Shown: positions 23,089 through 30,262 of the stretch, one piece after another | Layout: every line of letters starts with the position of its first letter | Position numbering within the stretch: position 1 is the stretch's first letter | Source: Campylobacteraceae bacterium | GTDB lineage: Bacteria; Campylobacterota; Campylobacteria; Campylobacterales; Sulfurovaceae | Length of the DNA stretch: 30,262 bases | Assembly: GCA_027023325.1 (NCBI GenBank) | Contig: JALVVQ010000257.1 | Coordinates: forward strand, 1 to 30,262 | Direction of reading: 5' to 3' | The notes under the pieces: model-generated | What the model was told of the DNA's origin: nothing | What the model saw: the letters and a program-made list of their open reading frames with translations, nothing else | The model's database searches: none | Made by a program: the position numbers and the translations under genes

Positions 23089-23804
23089 AGCACCCGTGCC
23101 AGATAGAGTCCCTGTGGAGGTGCCACTCCTCTACTGTGGATTGTTGTGCGTGATAGTTGCTCTTTGAGCTGGGTAAGCGTCAGCTCTTCATTGGCAACCT
23201 TGATGGCAAAATCAATCATCATTCGTACCTGTGCCCGCAGAAAACCATTGGCTTCGAAGTAGAGGTAGTGGTATCTGCCTCTTTGTATGTGGTAGGCTTT
23301 GTGTATCTGTCGGATATTGTTTTTGGTCTCAGAACCGGTTTTAAGAAAATAGCTAAAATCATGTTCTCCAACAAAGCATGTCAATGCCTCTTCGAGTTTC
23401 TCACTATTGCTCAAAGGGAGAGAAGAGACAAACTCTTTTTCAAAAAGTGTTGGCTCTGTGGACTTGATGCAGTAGCGATAGATGCGTCTTTTGGCAGAAA
23501 ATCTGGCGTGAAAGTCTTGCTCTACTATACTGATATGTTTGAAGTATACATCCTTGAGTTTGCCATTGAGATGACTTTTTAACTTATTGAGATCCTCCCA
23601 GTAGGGAGGCAGGTCAAAATGGATCACCTGCCCTGTGGCATGGACACCAGCATCGGTGCGACCCGAGCCAGTGAGAGGAGAGGTGATACCCAAGCTCTCC
23701 AATGCTTCTTCGATGGTGGTGGTGATGGTCTGCTTGGTACTGGTCTGCTTTTGAAATCCCTGAAATTGGGTACCGTTATAAGCAATGACCGCTTTGACAC
23801 GCAT
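23082..23804 (-). CDS. truA: tRNA pseudouridine synthase A
   Basis: 240 residues. Converts uridines 38-40 of the tRNA anticodon arm to pseudouridine. The catalytic aspartate is D51 in GSGRTDAGVHATGQV; AYNGTQFQGFQKQ at the start and the FLRAQVRMMI segment near 190-200 are typical. Length is normal. The start ATG shares one base with the preceding stop (TGATG), so translation is coupled to the LptF/G-type gene. It is the last gene of the minus-strand envelope operon and its end overlaps the radical SAM gene. Confidence 0.95.
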   Translation of the reverse strand: MRVKAVIAYNGTQFQGFQKQTSTKQTITTTIEEALESLGITSPLTGSGRTDAGVHATGQVIHFDLPPYWEDLNKLKSHLNGKLKDVYFKHISIVEQDFHARFSAKRRIYRYCIKSTEPTLFEKEFVSSLPLSNSEKLEEALTCFVGEHDFSYFLKTGSETKNNIRQIHKAYHIQRGRYHYLYFEANGFLRAQVRMMIDFAIKVANEELTLTQLKEQLSRTTIHSRGVAPPQGLYLARVLY

Positions 23805-24820
23805 CAGAAATCTGCCTTGGCTTTTTTGGAGAAAAACAGTATGCTACTCCCGAGAAAGAATAAGGAGATAGCCAGCAGCAGTAGCGGCGTCCCCTCTTTT
23901 CTAAGCAGAGAGGCCGCGAGGTATATCGTTACTATCATAGTGAAACTGACAAGGTAGGTACGGGGTTTCTGGTATCTTGGATTGATGACAGAGAAGGCGA
24001 TGAGTATGCCAAGGACGAGCAGAGGAGAGAGAGAAAGAAAAATATTGTAGACAAACAGTGCCATGTCGCTTCGGCTCGTGCCTATATGACTCCAACCTCG
24101 GTTGAGCCATGTTGTATTGACAGCATGGCGTGCGTAATTATAGATGCGTAGCTGTGTATAGCTGATCGACTCTACCCTATTGGGTAAAAATGTATCCCCT
24201 GTTCCCTGATAGAGATTCAGAGAAAATTGACTGTTGTTGTGTTCTATCTCCCCTTTATTGGCAATGATCAGTACCTGTTTCTCTTTATCATCTGTCGTGA
24301 AGAGTACTATGTCATGATAGTCTTCCCCCTGTTTATCTCCCAAAAAGATGATATAGTCTCCAAATTTTTGCCCTAGACGGTTGGGTGCGATGTTGAGTCT
24401 TGCTTCGTCCGTTTTTTTACTCTTAAATAGTGTGTAGGCTGTGGTACTCTGTGGAATCGTATGTAAAGAAAGAATTAACATCAGTGAAGCGAAGAGTAGT
24501 GCTGGAAGTGTAAAGATCCTAAGGAGTCTGGTAGGCGTCAATCCAAAGGAGAAGAGAGCGATTAGTTCATTGTCCTCAGAGAGCTTGGTGAGCGTCACCG
24601 TAACTGCAGCAATAAATGAGAGTGGAAGTGTATAGAAGAGAATATCAGGAAGAAAAAATCCAAAAAGCGTCAAGAACTCTCCGGCATTCAATGAAATTTT
24701 CTGAGAGAGTATAGATATTCTAATGATATAGACAATAGAAAGTATGGAGAAAAATGGTAGAAAAATAAGAAGATACTGTTTGCCCAAATGTGAGAGGATA
24801 AAGCCCCTGACTCTACCCAT
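23804..24820 (-). CDS. LptF/LptG-family permease (YjgP/YjgQ)
   Basis: 338 residues with the LptF/G layout: three N-terminal helices (about 12-35, 50-75, 98-120), a central periplasmic beta-rich domain (about 130-255), and three C-terminal helices (about 260-335). These permeases form the inner membrane part of the lipopolysaccharide export ABC transporter with LptB. Motifs include LSEDNELIALFSFGLTPTRLLRI, matching the coupling-helix region. Whether it is LptF or LptG cannot be decided here. The ATG at 24820 overlaps the prepilin peptidase stop by 8 bases; the stop overlaps the truA start by one base. Confidence 0.9.
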   Translation of the reverse strand: MGRVRGFILSHLGKQYLLIFLPFFSILSIVYIIRISILSQKISLNAGEFLTLFGFFLPDILFYTLPLSFIAAVTVTLTKLSEDNELIALFSFGLTPTRLLRIFTLPALLFASLMLILSLHTIPQSTTAYTLFKSKKTDEARLNIAPNRLGQKFGDYIIFLGDKQGEDYHDIVLFTTDDKEKQVLIIANKGEIEHNNSQFSLNLYQGTGDTFLPNRVESISYTQLRIYNYARHAVNTTWLNRGWSHIGTSRSDMALFVYNIFLSLSPLLVLGILIAFSVINPRYQKPRTYLVSFTMIVTIYLAASLLRKEGTPLLLLAISLFFLGSSILFFSKKAKADF

Positions 24821-25565
24821 ATATAATCCAGCTCAGTAGCGCATTGGCCTGTGTATCAAACAGATAGATGATCAGCGTGGCCAGTGCCAAGAAGGGCACG
24901 AAAGGTACCATGGTATCCTTGGCAAAGAGGGAGGGAAGGATTGCCAAGATCGCTGAAAGGAACAGTGCCAAAAAGAATCCAGGAAAACCAAGCAGTGCTG
25001 CCATCGTACCAGCGACGATCACATCGGCACCGCCCATTGCTTCCTTGCGCATTACAATGGAGATGATCTTGGCAAGCAGCCAGAGTCCACCCGCAGCAAA
25101 GAGTGCACTGACGATAGGGTTGTCCCATGCCATTTTGAGAGAGTTTGGTTGTATCAGTGCCATAGCCAGAGCAAAAAAGTTAACCGAATCTGGCACAGCA
25201 TAGTATTTGAGATCAATGACTGTCAGTGCAAACAGTGCGGTAAAAGAGGCTGCCACAAAAGGGAAATACCAGACCCAGCCCAGCTTGACAAAAAGTGCCA
25301 GCCAGAGAAGCCCTGTTAGAAACTCGACGAGAGGGTACTGCTTGGAGATCGGCTCCTTGCAAAAGCCACATTTTCCACCAAGAAAAACCCAAGAGAAAAT
25401 CGGTATGTTGTGGTACCATTTGAGTTTGGTGTTACAGCTGGTACAGTGTGAAGAGGGAAAGGCGATACTCTCTCCTCTGGGTGTACGGTAGATGACAACA
25501 TTCAAAAAAGAGCCAATTAGTAGCCCAAAAATAAAAACAGTGATACCTAGAAATATATTTTCCAT
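24813..25565 (-). CDS. pilD: Prepilin peptidase (A24 family)
   Basis: 250 residues. A bifunctional membrane enzyme that cleaves type IV pilin/type II pseudopilin leaders and N-methylates the new end. The cytoplasmic zinc site is complete (C41-x2-C44 and C66-x2-C69), and the two active-site aspartates are in TVIDLKYYAVPD and GGADVIVAG (usually GxGD). About eight membrane helices. A longer reading frame starts at 25622, but the ATG at 25565 is chosen: it follows the uppS stop by one base, has GGAGG eight bases upstream, and gives the normal N-terminus MENIFLGITVFIFG. No pilin gene is in the window; its place among envelope housekeeping genes is unusual but seems stable. The symbol reflects family function. 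Confidence 0.92.
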   Translation of the reverse strand: MENIFLGITVFIFGLLIGSFLNVVIYRTPRGESIAFPSSHCTSCNTKLKWYHNIPIFSWVFLGGKCGFCKEPISKQYPLVEFLTGLLWLALFVKLGWVWYFPFVAASFTALFALTVIDLKYYAVPDSVNFFALAMALIQPNSLKMAWDNPIVSALFAAGGLWLLAKIISIVMRKEAMGGADVIVAGTMAALLGFPGFFLALFLSAILAILPSLFAKDTMVPFVPFLALATLIIYLFDTQANALLSWIIYG

Positions 25566-25566
25566 G

Positions 25567-26253
25567 TTAGATGCCTCCAAATTTTCTGTCTCTATGCTGA
25601 AACTGCTCAATGATCTCTTCAAGTTCCTGAGGTGAGAAATCAGGCCAGAGTGTCTCGGTGAAGAACATTTCGCTATAGCTTAGCTGCCAAAGTAGAAAAT
25701 TGGAAAGGCGCTGCTCTCCGCTGGTGCGTATTAGTAGATCAATATCACTGTAGGGGCTGTCCAGTGCAGCAGAGAGACTCTCTTCTGTCAGGGGCTCATC
25801 TCGAGAGATGACACGGTTGGCGGCACGGACGATCTCATCACGGCTACCATAGTTGAGTGCCAGCACCTGTACCAGTTTTTTATTGTGCTTGGTGGCTTCT
25901 TTTGTCTTTTCGATGGTTTTCTTCAGTTTGGGTGAAAAAGGAGCGAGATCCCCCACTGTCTCAAAGCGGGTATCAAGTTCCATATAGGTATCAAGTTCAT
26001 TTTTCAGATAGTCATTCAGCAGCTTCATCAAAAAGTTGACTTCCATCTTGGGGCGTTTCCAATTTTCTGTGCTGAAGGCATAGAGGGTCAGTGTCTTTAT
26101 GGTCTCATGGGTAGAGCAGTAGGTGGTGATGGCTCTGACAGTCTCAGCACCGACTTTGTGTCCTTGTGTGCGTACTTTTCCACGCTTCTTGGCCCATCTG
26201 CCATTGCCATCCATGATGATGGCAAGATGCCGCAAGGTATTGGTTTTACTCAT
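25567..26253 (-). CDS. uppS: Undecaprenyl diphosphate synthase
   Basis: 228 residues, a cis-prenyltransferase that extends farnesyl diphosphate with eight isopentenyl units to make the lipid carrier for peptidoglycan and surface glycans. The catalytic aspartate is in IIMDGNGRWAKKRG; YAFSTENWKRP and RTSGEQRLSNFLLWQ are the other conserved regions. Slightly shorter than E. coli UppS (253). The ATG at 26253 lies within the end of coaBC (8-base overlap) and the stop is one base before the prepilin peptidase start. Cytoplasmic/membrane-associated. Confidence 0.96.
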   Translation of the reverse strand: MSKTNTLRHLAIIMDGNGRWAKKRGKVRTQGHKVGAETVRAITTYCSTHETIKTLTLYAFSTENWKRPKMEVNFLMKLLNDYLKNELDTYMELDTRFETVGDLAPFSPKLKKTIEKTKEATKHNKKLVQVLALNYGSRDEIVRAANRVISRDEPLTEESLSAALDSPYSDIDLLIRTSGEQRLSNFLLWQLSYSEMFFTETLWPDFSPQELEEIIEQFQHRDRKFGGI

Positions 26254-27538
26254 ACTTACCCTTTTCTAATAGCCTGCTTTCCAAAAGCATGCTTTGTTCC
26301 AGAATCTTAAAGGAGAGAGAAAGCTTGTCCCTTTTTTCAAGAGCAAGTGCCTCTGACTCTGTGATAAAAGTGATCTCATGCTCTCTGCTGCCAAAGCTCT
26401 GACTGTCTTTGAGTAGATTATAGCAGACCGCTGTTACCCCTTTATTAGTGATGAGGTTTTTGGCATTGTCTAGCCCATTCTGACTGTCCATCTCTGCCTT
26501 GAAGCCTACAGTGATGATCCCCTCTTTGTTAACAGATTTCAGGATATCCTCTGTCTGCTTGAGATCTATCATCCACTCTTCTCCCAGTTGGGATTTTTTG
26601 AGCTTGCCGCTTTGGGGATAGGTGGGGGTAAAGTCTGCAACCGCTGCTACCATGAAGAGGTAGGGTGTCTTCTGTATCATCCCGACCGCTTCGGGGTTGT
26701 TGAGACTGGGCTTGCTCATGGTGCCTTTTTTGGCTACCCTGACGGCATCTGTGGTGTATTCAAGCATCTCAGCCGCATCCTCTATGTCTATAGTGTAGAT
26801 CTCTTCAGGCAGATCATCGTGCGGCACGGTAGAGATGTAACAGACATCAGCCCCCTTGAGATAGAGTGCAGTGGCAAGGGATTTCGCCATTTTCCCACTG
26901 GAGTAGTTGCTGAGGTAGCGTACCTCATCGATCTTCTCTCTGGTACCGCCACCAGTCACCACTACTTTGCGGTCTTGCCAGAAATCCTCTTCCAATAGAG
27001 CCTTGCAGCCCTGATAAAAGATTTCCAATGGATCACTCAATGCACCATTGCCCTCATCTCCGCACGCCAGCAGCTTCTCCTGTGGGGTAATAATACGGAT
27101 ATCATTGACTGCGAGCATCTTGAGAGAGCCTTCTGTATAGTGGTTGGCGATCATCTGGGTATTGGCTGCCGGGGCGATCAGCAGGGTACCGCTGTATGCC
27201 AATGCTGTCTGGAGCAGCAGGGTGTCAGCGATGCCTTTACTCAGTTTGTTGATCGTGTTGGCGGTGGCAGGGGCAATGAGGAAGATATCCGCTTTTTTAC
27301 CGATATCGATATGGTTCAAGTCAGAGCTCCAGCTCTCACTCTCTTCGTGCAGTACGGGATTATGGGTCAATGCCTCAAAAGTGAGTGCCGAGACAAAGCG
27401 CTGTGCACTGCTGCTCATGATCACATGGACATCGGCACCCGCCTTGATAAAAAGTCTGGCAACCTCACAGGCTTTGTAGGCAGCAATAGAGCCAGTGATG
27501 CCCAGCAGTACGGTTTTTCCCTGAAGATTGATCTGCAT
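26246..27538 (-). CDS. coaBC: Bifunctional phosphopantothenoylcysteine synthetase/decarboxylase
   Basis: 430 residues making 4'-phosphopantetheine for coenzyme A. The N-terminal FMN-dependent CoaC domain (1-185) has GSIAAYKACEVAR, the APATANT segment, NTQM near 115, and ACGDEGNGAL. The C-terminal CoaB domain (about 190-410) has VVTGGGTREKIDEVRYLSNYSSGKMA. Full family length. The ATG at 27538 directly abuts the glmU stop with no gap, and GAGGG in the glmU end serves as ribosome binding site. The stop overlaps the uppS start by 8 bases. Confidence 0.96.
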   Translation of the reverse strand: MQINLQGKTVLLGITGSIAAYKACEVARLFIKAGADVHVIMSSSAQRFVSALTFEALTHNPVLHEESESWSSDLNHIDIGKKADIFLIAPATANTINKLSKGIADTLLLQTALAYSGTLLIAPAANTQMIANHYTEGSLKMLAVNDIRIITPQEKLLACGDEGNGALSDPLEIFYQGCKALLEEDFWQDRKVVVTGGGTREKIDEVRYLSNYSSGKMAKSLATALYLKGADVCYISTVPHDDLPEEIYTIDIEDAAEMLEYTTDAVRVAKKGTMSKPSLNNPEAVGMIQKTPYLFMVAAVADFTPTYPQSGKLKKSQLGEEWMIDLKQTEDILKSVNKEGIITVGFKAEMDSQNGLDNAKNLITNKGVTAVCYNLLKDSQSFGSREHEITFITESEALALEKRDKLSLSFKILEQSMLLESRLLEKGKYE

Positions 27539-28834
27539 TTATCCCTCTTTCCCAAAAAACTTATAGAAGAAGTCTTGAACCGTCTTAAGCGGAGCTCTGG
27601 AGATGGCCAATGCTCCCTTTTGGATATCTTTGTTGACAGTGCTTCCAGCTGCGATTATTACATCATCTGCGATCGTGACTGGAGCGATCAGCTGTGTATC
27701 GGAGCCCACGAAGACATTTTTGCCAATGGTGGTCTGGTACTTCTTTTTGCCGTCATAATTGCAGGTGATGACACCGGCACCGATATTGGAGCCCTCATCG
27801 ATCTGACTGTCCCCGATATAGGAGAGGTGACCGGCCTTGACGCCAGTCAGTGTCGATTTTTTGACCTCGACGAAGTTGCCGACATGGCTGCTTTTGAGTA
27901 CAGTATCAGGTCGTATTCGCCCCATGGGACCCACATCAGAGTCTTCTATGTGAGAGGATTCGATCACTGAGTGTGCCTTGATGTGCGCGCATATCAGTCT
28001 GCTCTCCCCCAGGATCGTTACACCGTTTTCCAGTAGGCACTCCCCCTCAAAAGAGGCACGACTGTCGATATAGATGGTCTCTGGCAGACGCATGGTCACG
28101 CCTTGCATCATCAGTGCTTCCTTGATACGATTTTGCATAAAGCGTTCGGCATTGGCAAGATCGAGCTTGGAGTTGACCCCCTGAAACTCTTCCTCTTGCA
28201 CGATGACAGGATGCACCTCTCTGTTATCTGCTACGGCCATCTGTACGATATCAGTCAGGTAGTACTCTGACTGGGCGTTGTCATTGCTGAGTTTGGGGAT
28301 ATATGCTTCGAGTACCCTGCGTGAGACGCAGTAGACACCAGCATTGAGCTCTCGGATCTGTTTCTGCTCTGGAGAGCAATCTTTGTCTTCGATAATCTTT
28401 TGCACTTTATTGTTCTCAATGACCACGCGACCATAGGCATAAGGTTTGTCTGGTACGATGATACTCATGTTGATGTCTGCATCGCCCTCTGCCAGTAGTC
28501 TGAGAGAGCTTTCGGTCAGCAGCGGCATGTCACCATTGAGGATCAGAGTACACTCATGCAGGGTTTTGACGCCACGCATAGCGCCCCCAGTACCGGGGAA
28601 TTGCAGTGCATCCTGTGTATGAAAGCGTATGCCTTCGTAGGCAGTTTCTATCTGCTGCTGGATACGCTCTGCCTGATGGTAGAGTACGACAGTGATATCA
28701 TCAGAGACTGCCTGTGCTGCATCAATGGTGTGAAAAAGCATGGGCTTTCCGGAGATCTCATGAAGTACTTTGGGGGTATCAGATTTCATTCTGGTTCCCT
28801 GTCCCGCTGCCAATATCACCACACTTAACGCCAT
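27539..28834 (-). CDS. glmU: UDP-GlcNAc pyrophosphorylase / GlcN-1-P acetyltransferase
   Basis: 431 residues; makes UDP-GlcNAc for peptidoglycan and lipid A. The N-terminal nucleotidyltransferase domain (about 1-225) has LAAGQGTRMKSDTPK and LNGDMPLL; the C-terminal left-handed beta helix (about 245-430) shows hexapeptide repeats such as IGAGVITCNYDGKKKYQTTIG. First gene of the minus-strand operon, with a TATAAT box at 28869-28864 and AAGG before the ATG. Slightly shorter than E. coli GlmU (456), mostly at the C-terminus. Confidence 0.96.
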   Translation of the reverse strand: MALSVVILAAGQGTRMKSDTPKVLHEISGKPMLFHTIDAAQAVSDDITVVLYHQAERIQQQIETAYEGIRFHTQDALQFPGTGGAMRGVKTLHECTLILNGDMPLLTESSLRLLAEGDADINMSIIVPDKPYAYGRVVIENNKVQKIIEDKDCSPEQKQIRELNAGVYCVSRRVLEAYIPKLSNDNAQSEYYLTDIVQMAVADNREVHPVIVQEEEFQGVNSKLDLANAERFMQNRIKEALMMQGVTMRLPETIYIDSRASFEGECLLENGVTILGESRLICAHIKAHSVIESSHIEDSDVGPMGRIRPDTVLKSSHVGNFVEVKKSTLTGVKAGHLSYIGDSQIDEGSNIGAGVITCNYDGKKKYQTTIGKNVFVGSDTQLIAPVTIADDVIIAAGSTVNKDIQKGALAISRAPLKTVQDFFYKFFGKEG

Positions 28835-28858
28835 CGTAGTACCTTTTTGCTAAAATAG

Positions 28859-28914
28859 CAGGTATTATATCCAAACTCCAATAAAGGGTGCCTCTACTAA
28901 TGAGGCAATACCTG
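28859..28914 (+). promoter_or_regulatory. Structured leader before trmA
   Basis: An outer perfect 8-bp inverted repeat CAGGTATT (28859-28866) / AATACCTG (28907-28914) encloses an inner hairpin GCCTC (28890-28894), seven-base loop, GAGGC (28902-28906). The right arm ends next to the ribosome binding site (GAAGG) of the ATG at 28922. The outer left arm overlaps the glmU -10 box. No known riboswitch class is recognised. Confidence 0.4.
28864..28869 (-). promoter_or_regulatory. -10 box for glmU operon
   Basis: TATAAT on the minus strand, 30 bases before the glmU ATG. On the plus strand the same stretch reads TATTATAT and may also serve trmA, so the divergent promoters may overlap. Confidence 0.45.
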
Positions 28915-28921
28915 AAGGTTA

Positions 28922-30040
28922 ATGATTTTGCACTGTAGACATTTTGGGGCATGCGGCTCCTGTGGACTTTTTGAAATGGGCTATGAAGCACAGCTACAAG
29001 CCAAGACGGAGAAGGTCAGTGAACTACTGGCACCTTTTTATACCGATACGCTAGAGATATTCTCCTCTCCGCAGAGCCATTATCGTGCCAGAGCAGAGTT
29101 TCGTATCTGGCATGAGGGGGAGCAGTGCCACTATGCAATGGGCAGACTAGATCGCAATGGTGCGGTGAATATCTCGGAATGTCCCAAAGTGATCGAGCCG
29201 ATAGAGCGCAGAATGTGGGATCTGCTGGAGAGTATCAATGCGCACAGGGAGCTCTCTCACAGGCTCTTTGCTATAGAATTTTTGGCGACTACCACGGATG
29301 CATGTTTGGTGACGCTGATCTACCACCGCAAGCTGACAGAGGAGTGGATCGCCCAAGCCCGCCTGCTCGAGCAGCAGCATGGTGCCACCATTATCGGCAG
29401 AAGCCGCAAGCAAAAAGAGGTACTCTCTCAGTCCTATGTCACAGAACGATTGTCAATAGACGGCAGGGATTACAGCTATCGTTACTACGAGGGGGGATTT
29501 ACCCAGCCAAACCCTGCAGTCAATGTCAAGATGATCACCTGGGCCAAACAGCACGCAGCGATGGCAAATACCGGTGATCTTCTGGAGAGCTACTGCGGTC
29601 TTGGCAACTTTACACTGCCCTTGTCGGAACTGTTTACAAAAGTGTTGGCAACCGAGATCAGCAAAAACTCCATCAAGGCGGCACAGGAGAACTGTGCGCT
29701 CAACGGTGTAGAGAACATCACCTTCGTGCGTCTCAGCTCCGAAGAGATGACAGAGGCACTGGAGCGCAAGCGGGAGTTTAGGCGGCTGTCAGAGGTAGAC
29801 CTGGACAGCTATAATTTCAGCTGCGTACTGGTCGATCCTCCCAGAGCGGGGCTAGATGAGGCGACGATCACCCTGATCTCAGGTATCGAGCATATCCTCT
29901 ATATCTCCTGCAACCCAGAAACCCTCGCCAGAGATCTAGAGACCCTGACCCAGACACACAGTGTACAAGATGCAGTACTGTTTGACCAGTTCCCGCATAC
30001 TTCTCATGTAGAGAGTGGGGTATTTTTGAAGCGGTTGTAG
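28922..30040 (+). CDS. trmA: tRNA (uracil-5-)-methyltransferase TrmA
   Basis: 372 residues; methylates U54 of tRNA to ribothymidine with SAM. The SAM site is in LLESYCGLGNFTLP; the catalytic cysteine is in ISCNPETLARD near residue 330, with the DPPRAGL motif before it. Length fits TrmA (about 366), but the N-terminus has closely spaced cysteines (C5, C11, C14: HCRHFGACGSCG) like those of the Fe-S-binding RlmD/RumA relatives, so U54 versus rRNA specificity is a family call. The ATG at 28922 has GAAGG upstream. Divergent from the glmU operon. Downstream is a 13-bp imperfect hairpin. Confidence 0.88.
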   Translation: MILHCRHFGACGSCGLFEMGYEAQLQAKTEKVSELLAPFYTDTLEIFSSPQSHYRARAEFRIWHEGEQCHYAMGRLDRNGAVNISECPKVIEPIERRMWDLLESINAHRELSHRLFAIEFLATTTDACLVTLIYHRKLTEEWIAQARLLEQQHGATIIGRSRKQKEVLSQSYVTERLSIDGRDYSYRYYEGGFTQPNPAVNVKMITWAKQHAAMANTGDLLESYCGLGNFTLPLSELFTKVLATEISKNSIKAAQENCALNGVENITFVRLSSEEMTEALERKREFRRLSEVDLDSYNFSCVLVDPPRAGLDEATITLISGIEHILYISCNPETLARDLETLTQTHSVQDAVLFDQFPHTSHVESGVFLKRL

Positions 30041-30070
30041 AGGTGCTCTAGGACGCATCTATAACCGCTT
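30029..30070 (+). terminator. Hairpin at the end of trmA
   Basis: A 13-bp stem with one G-U pair: AAGCGGTTGTAGA (30029-30041), 16-base loop, TCTATAACCGCTT (30058-30070). The left arm includes the last trmA codons and stop. No T-tract follows, so it is not a standard rho-independent terminator; it may protect the 3' end of the transcript. Confidence 0.4.
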
Positions 30071-30152
30071 AGACGGCTTATGTAAAGGGGATACACAATC
30101 TCTTCACAAATGTGTTGTACAATTCAAAATCATCAAACGAAAAGGATAAAAA

Positions 30153-30262
30153 ATGAAAAAATTTATTAACTCTACAGTAATAGCAGTTTTTGTATCAATG
30201 GGTCTTAGCCTAGGCGCTTCAGCACAACAAGCACCAAACTCAAAACCTATGCAAGCCAAAAA
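30153..30262 (+). CDS. Exported protein, N-terminal part only
   Basis: Opens at ATG 30153 with AAAGGA about seven bases upstream and is cut by the window end after 36 codons. The translation begins MKKFINSTVIAVFVSMG and runs to ASAQQ, a clear signal peptide with predicted cleavage after ASA near residue 24. The mature part seen so far is polar (QQAPNSKPMQAK). Too little remains to name a family. A TACAAT box at 30118-30123 could be its -10. Confidence 0.7.
   Translation, partial: MKKFINSTVIAVFVSMGLSLGASAQQAPNSKPMQAK

Noticed and set aside
25566..25622. Longer N-terminus for the prepilin peptidase
   Set aside because: The extra 19 residues overlap the uppS end and do not fit the family; the ATG at 25565 has GGAGG and the normal first helix.
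27140..27970. A 276-codon plus-strand open frame
   Set aside because: It lies opposite the well-supported coaBC and glmU genes, has no recognisable domain and no good ribosome binding site; it is an antisense shadow.
28859..28921. Known riboswitch or tRNA-like element before trmA
   Set aside because: The stretch is too short and lacks conserved motifs of any class I recognise; no cloverleaf can be drawn.
30029..30090. Rho-independent terminator after trmA
   Set aside because: The stem is good but no T-run follows, so only a generic 3' hairpin is reported.

Overview
The window looks like a chromosomal stretch from a Campylobacterota (Epsilonproteobacteria) bacterium, most likely a Sulfurovum-like sulfur oxidiser. 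This is a judgement from protein resemblance: the agmatine pathway pair AguA/AguB, a Csd3-like M23 peptidase next to glcD, a short alanine racemase, and a DUF5644/HdrB-type protein. Promoters also fit, with clear TATAAT boxes and mostly no recognisable -35. No rRNA, tRNA, CRISPR array, insertion sequence or prophage was seen. No gene-free stretch exceeds 300 bases; the longest is 10034-10301, which carries a pair of inverted palindromic repeats. Genes are tightly packed, and four convergent pairs overlap at their 3' ends.

Layout. 1-3034: a truncated glycolate/lactate oxidase subunit GlcD on the minus strand, then divergently an M23 peptidoglycan peptidase and an overlapping NUDT14-like Nudix hydrolase. 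3024-3120: a heptamer tandem array and a palindromic repeat. 3122-5757: the two agmatine-to-putrescine enzymes AguB and AguA on the minus strand, separated by an AT-rich CAP-domain lipoprotein on the plus strand. 5887-10033: alanine racemase (apparently leaderless), a cysteine-poor SdhB/HdrB-like protein, a small c-type cytochrome, a MoaD/ThiS-fold protein with an internal Gly-Gly, an exported protein and a DUF502 membrane protein. 10302-15001: NAD+ synthetase, a SpoU methyltransferase and DsbD. 15020-16501: a thioredoxin-fold DUF255 protein.

16510-23088 is the most interesting part: a plus-strand operon of five genes behind a consensus TTGACA-N17-TATACT promoter. It encodes a MerR-type regulator with two HTH-like segments, a 1150-residue fusion of an LplT-like flippase, a PlsC acyltransferase and an acyl-ACP synthetase, a small membrane protein, an Lgt-like membrane protein lacking the usual HGG histidine, and a radical SAM protein resembling archaeal tetraether lipid synthase (COG1964). 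All the recognisable enzymes act on lipids, so a phospholipid-remodelling or unusual-lipid pathway is a reasonable hypothesis.

23082-28834 is a minus-strand, overlapping six-gene envelope operon (glmU, coaBC, uppS, prepilin peptidase, lptF/G-type permease, truA). Divergent from it, 28922-30040 is trmA with a structured 5' leader. The window ends inside an exported protein gene starting at 30153. Small palindromes beginning GTAGG recur in intergenic gaps and look like a REP-type repeat family.
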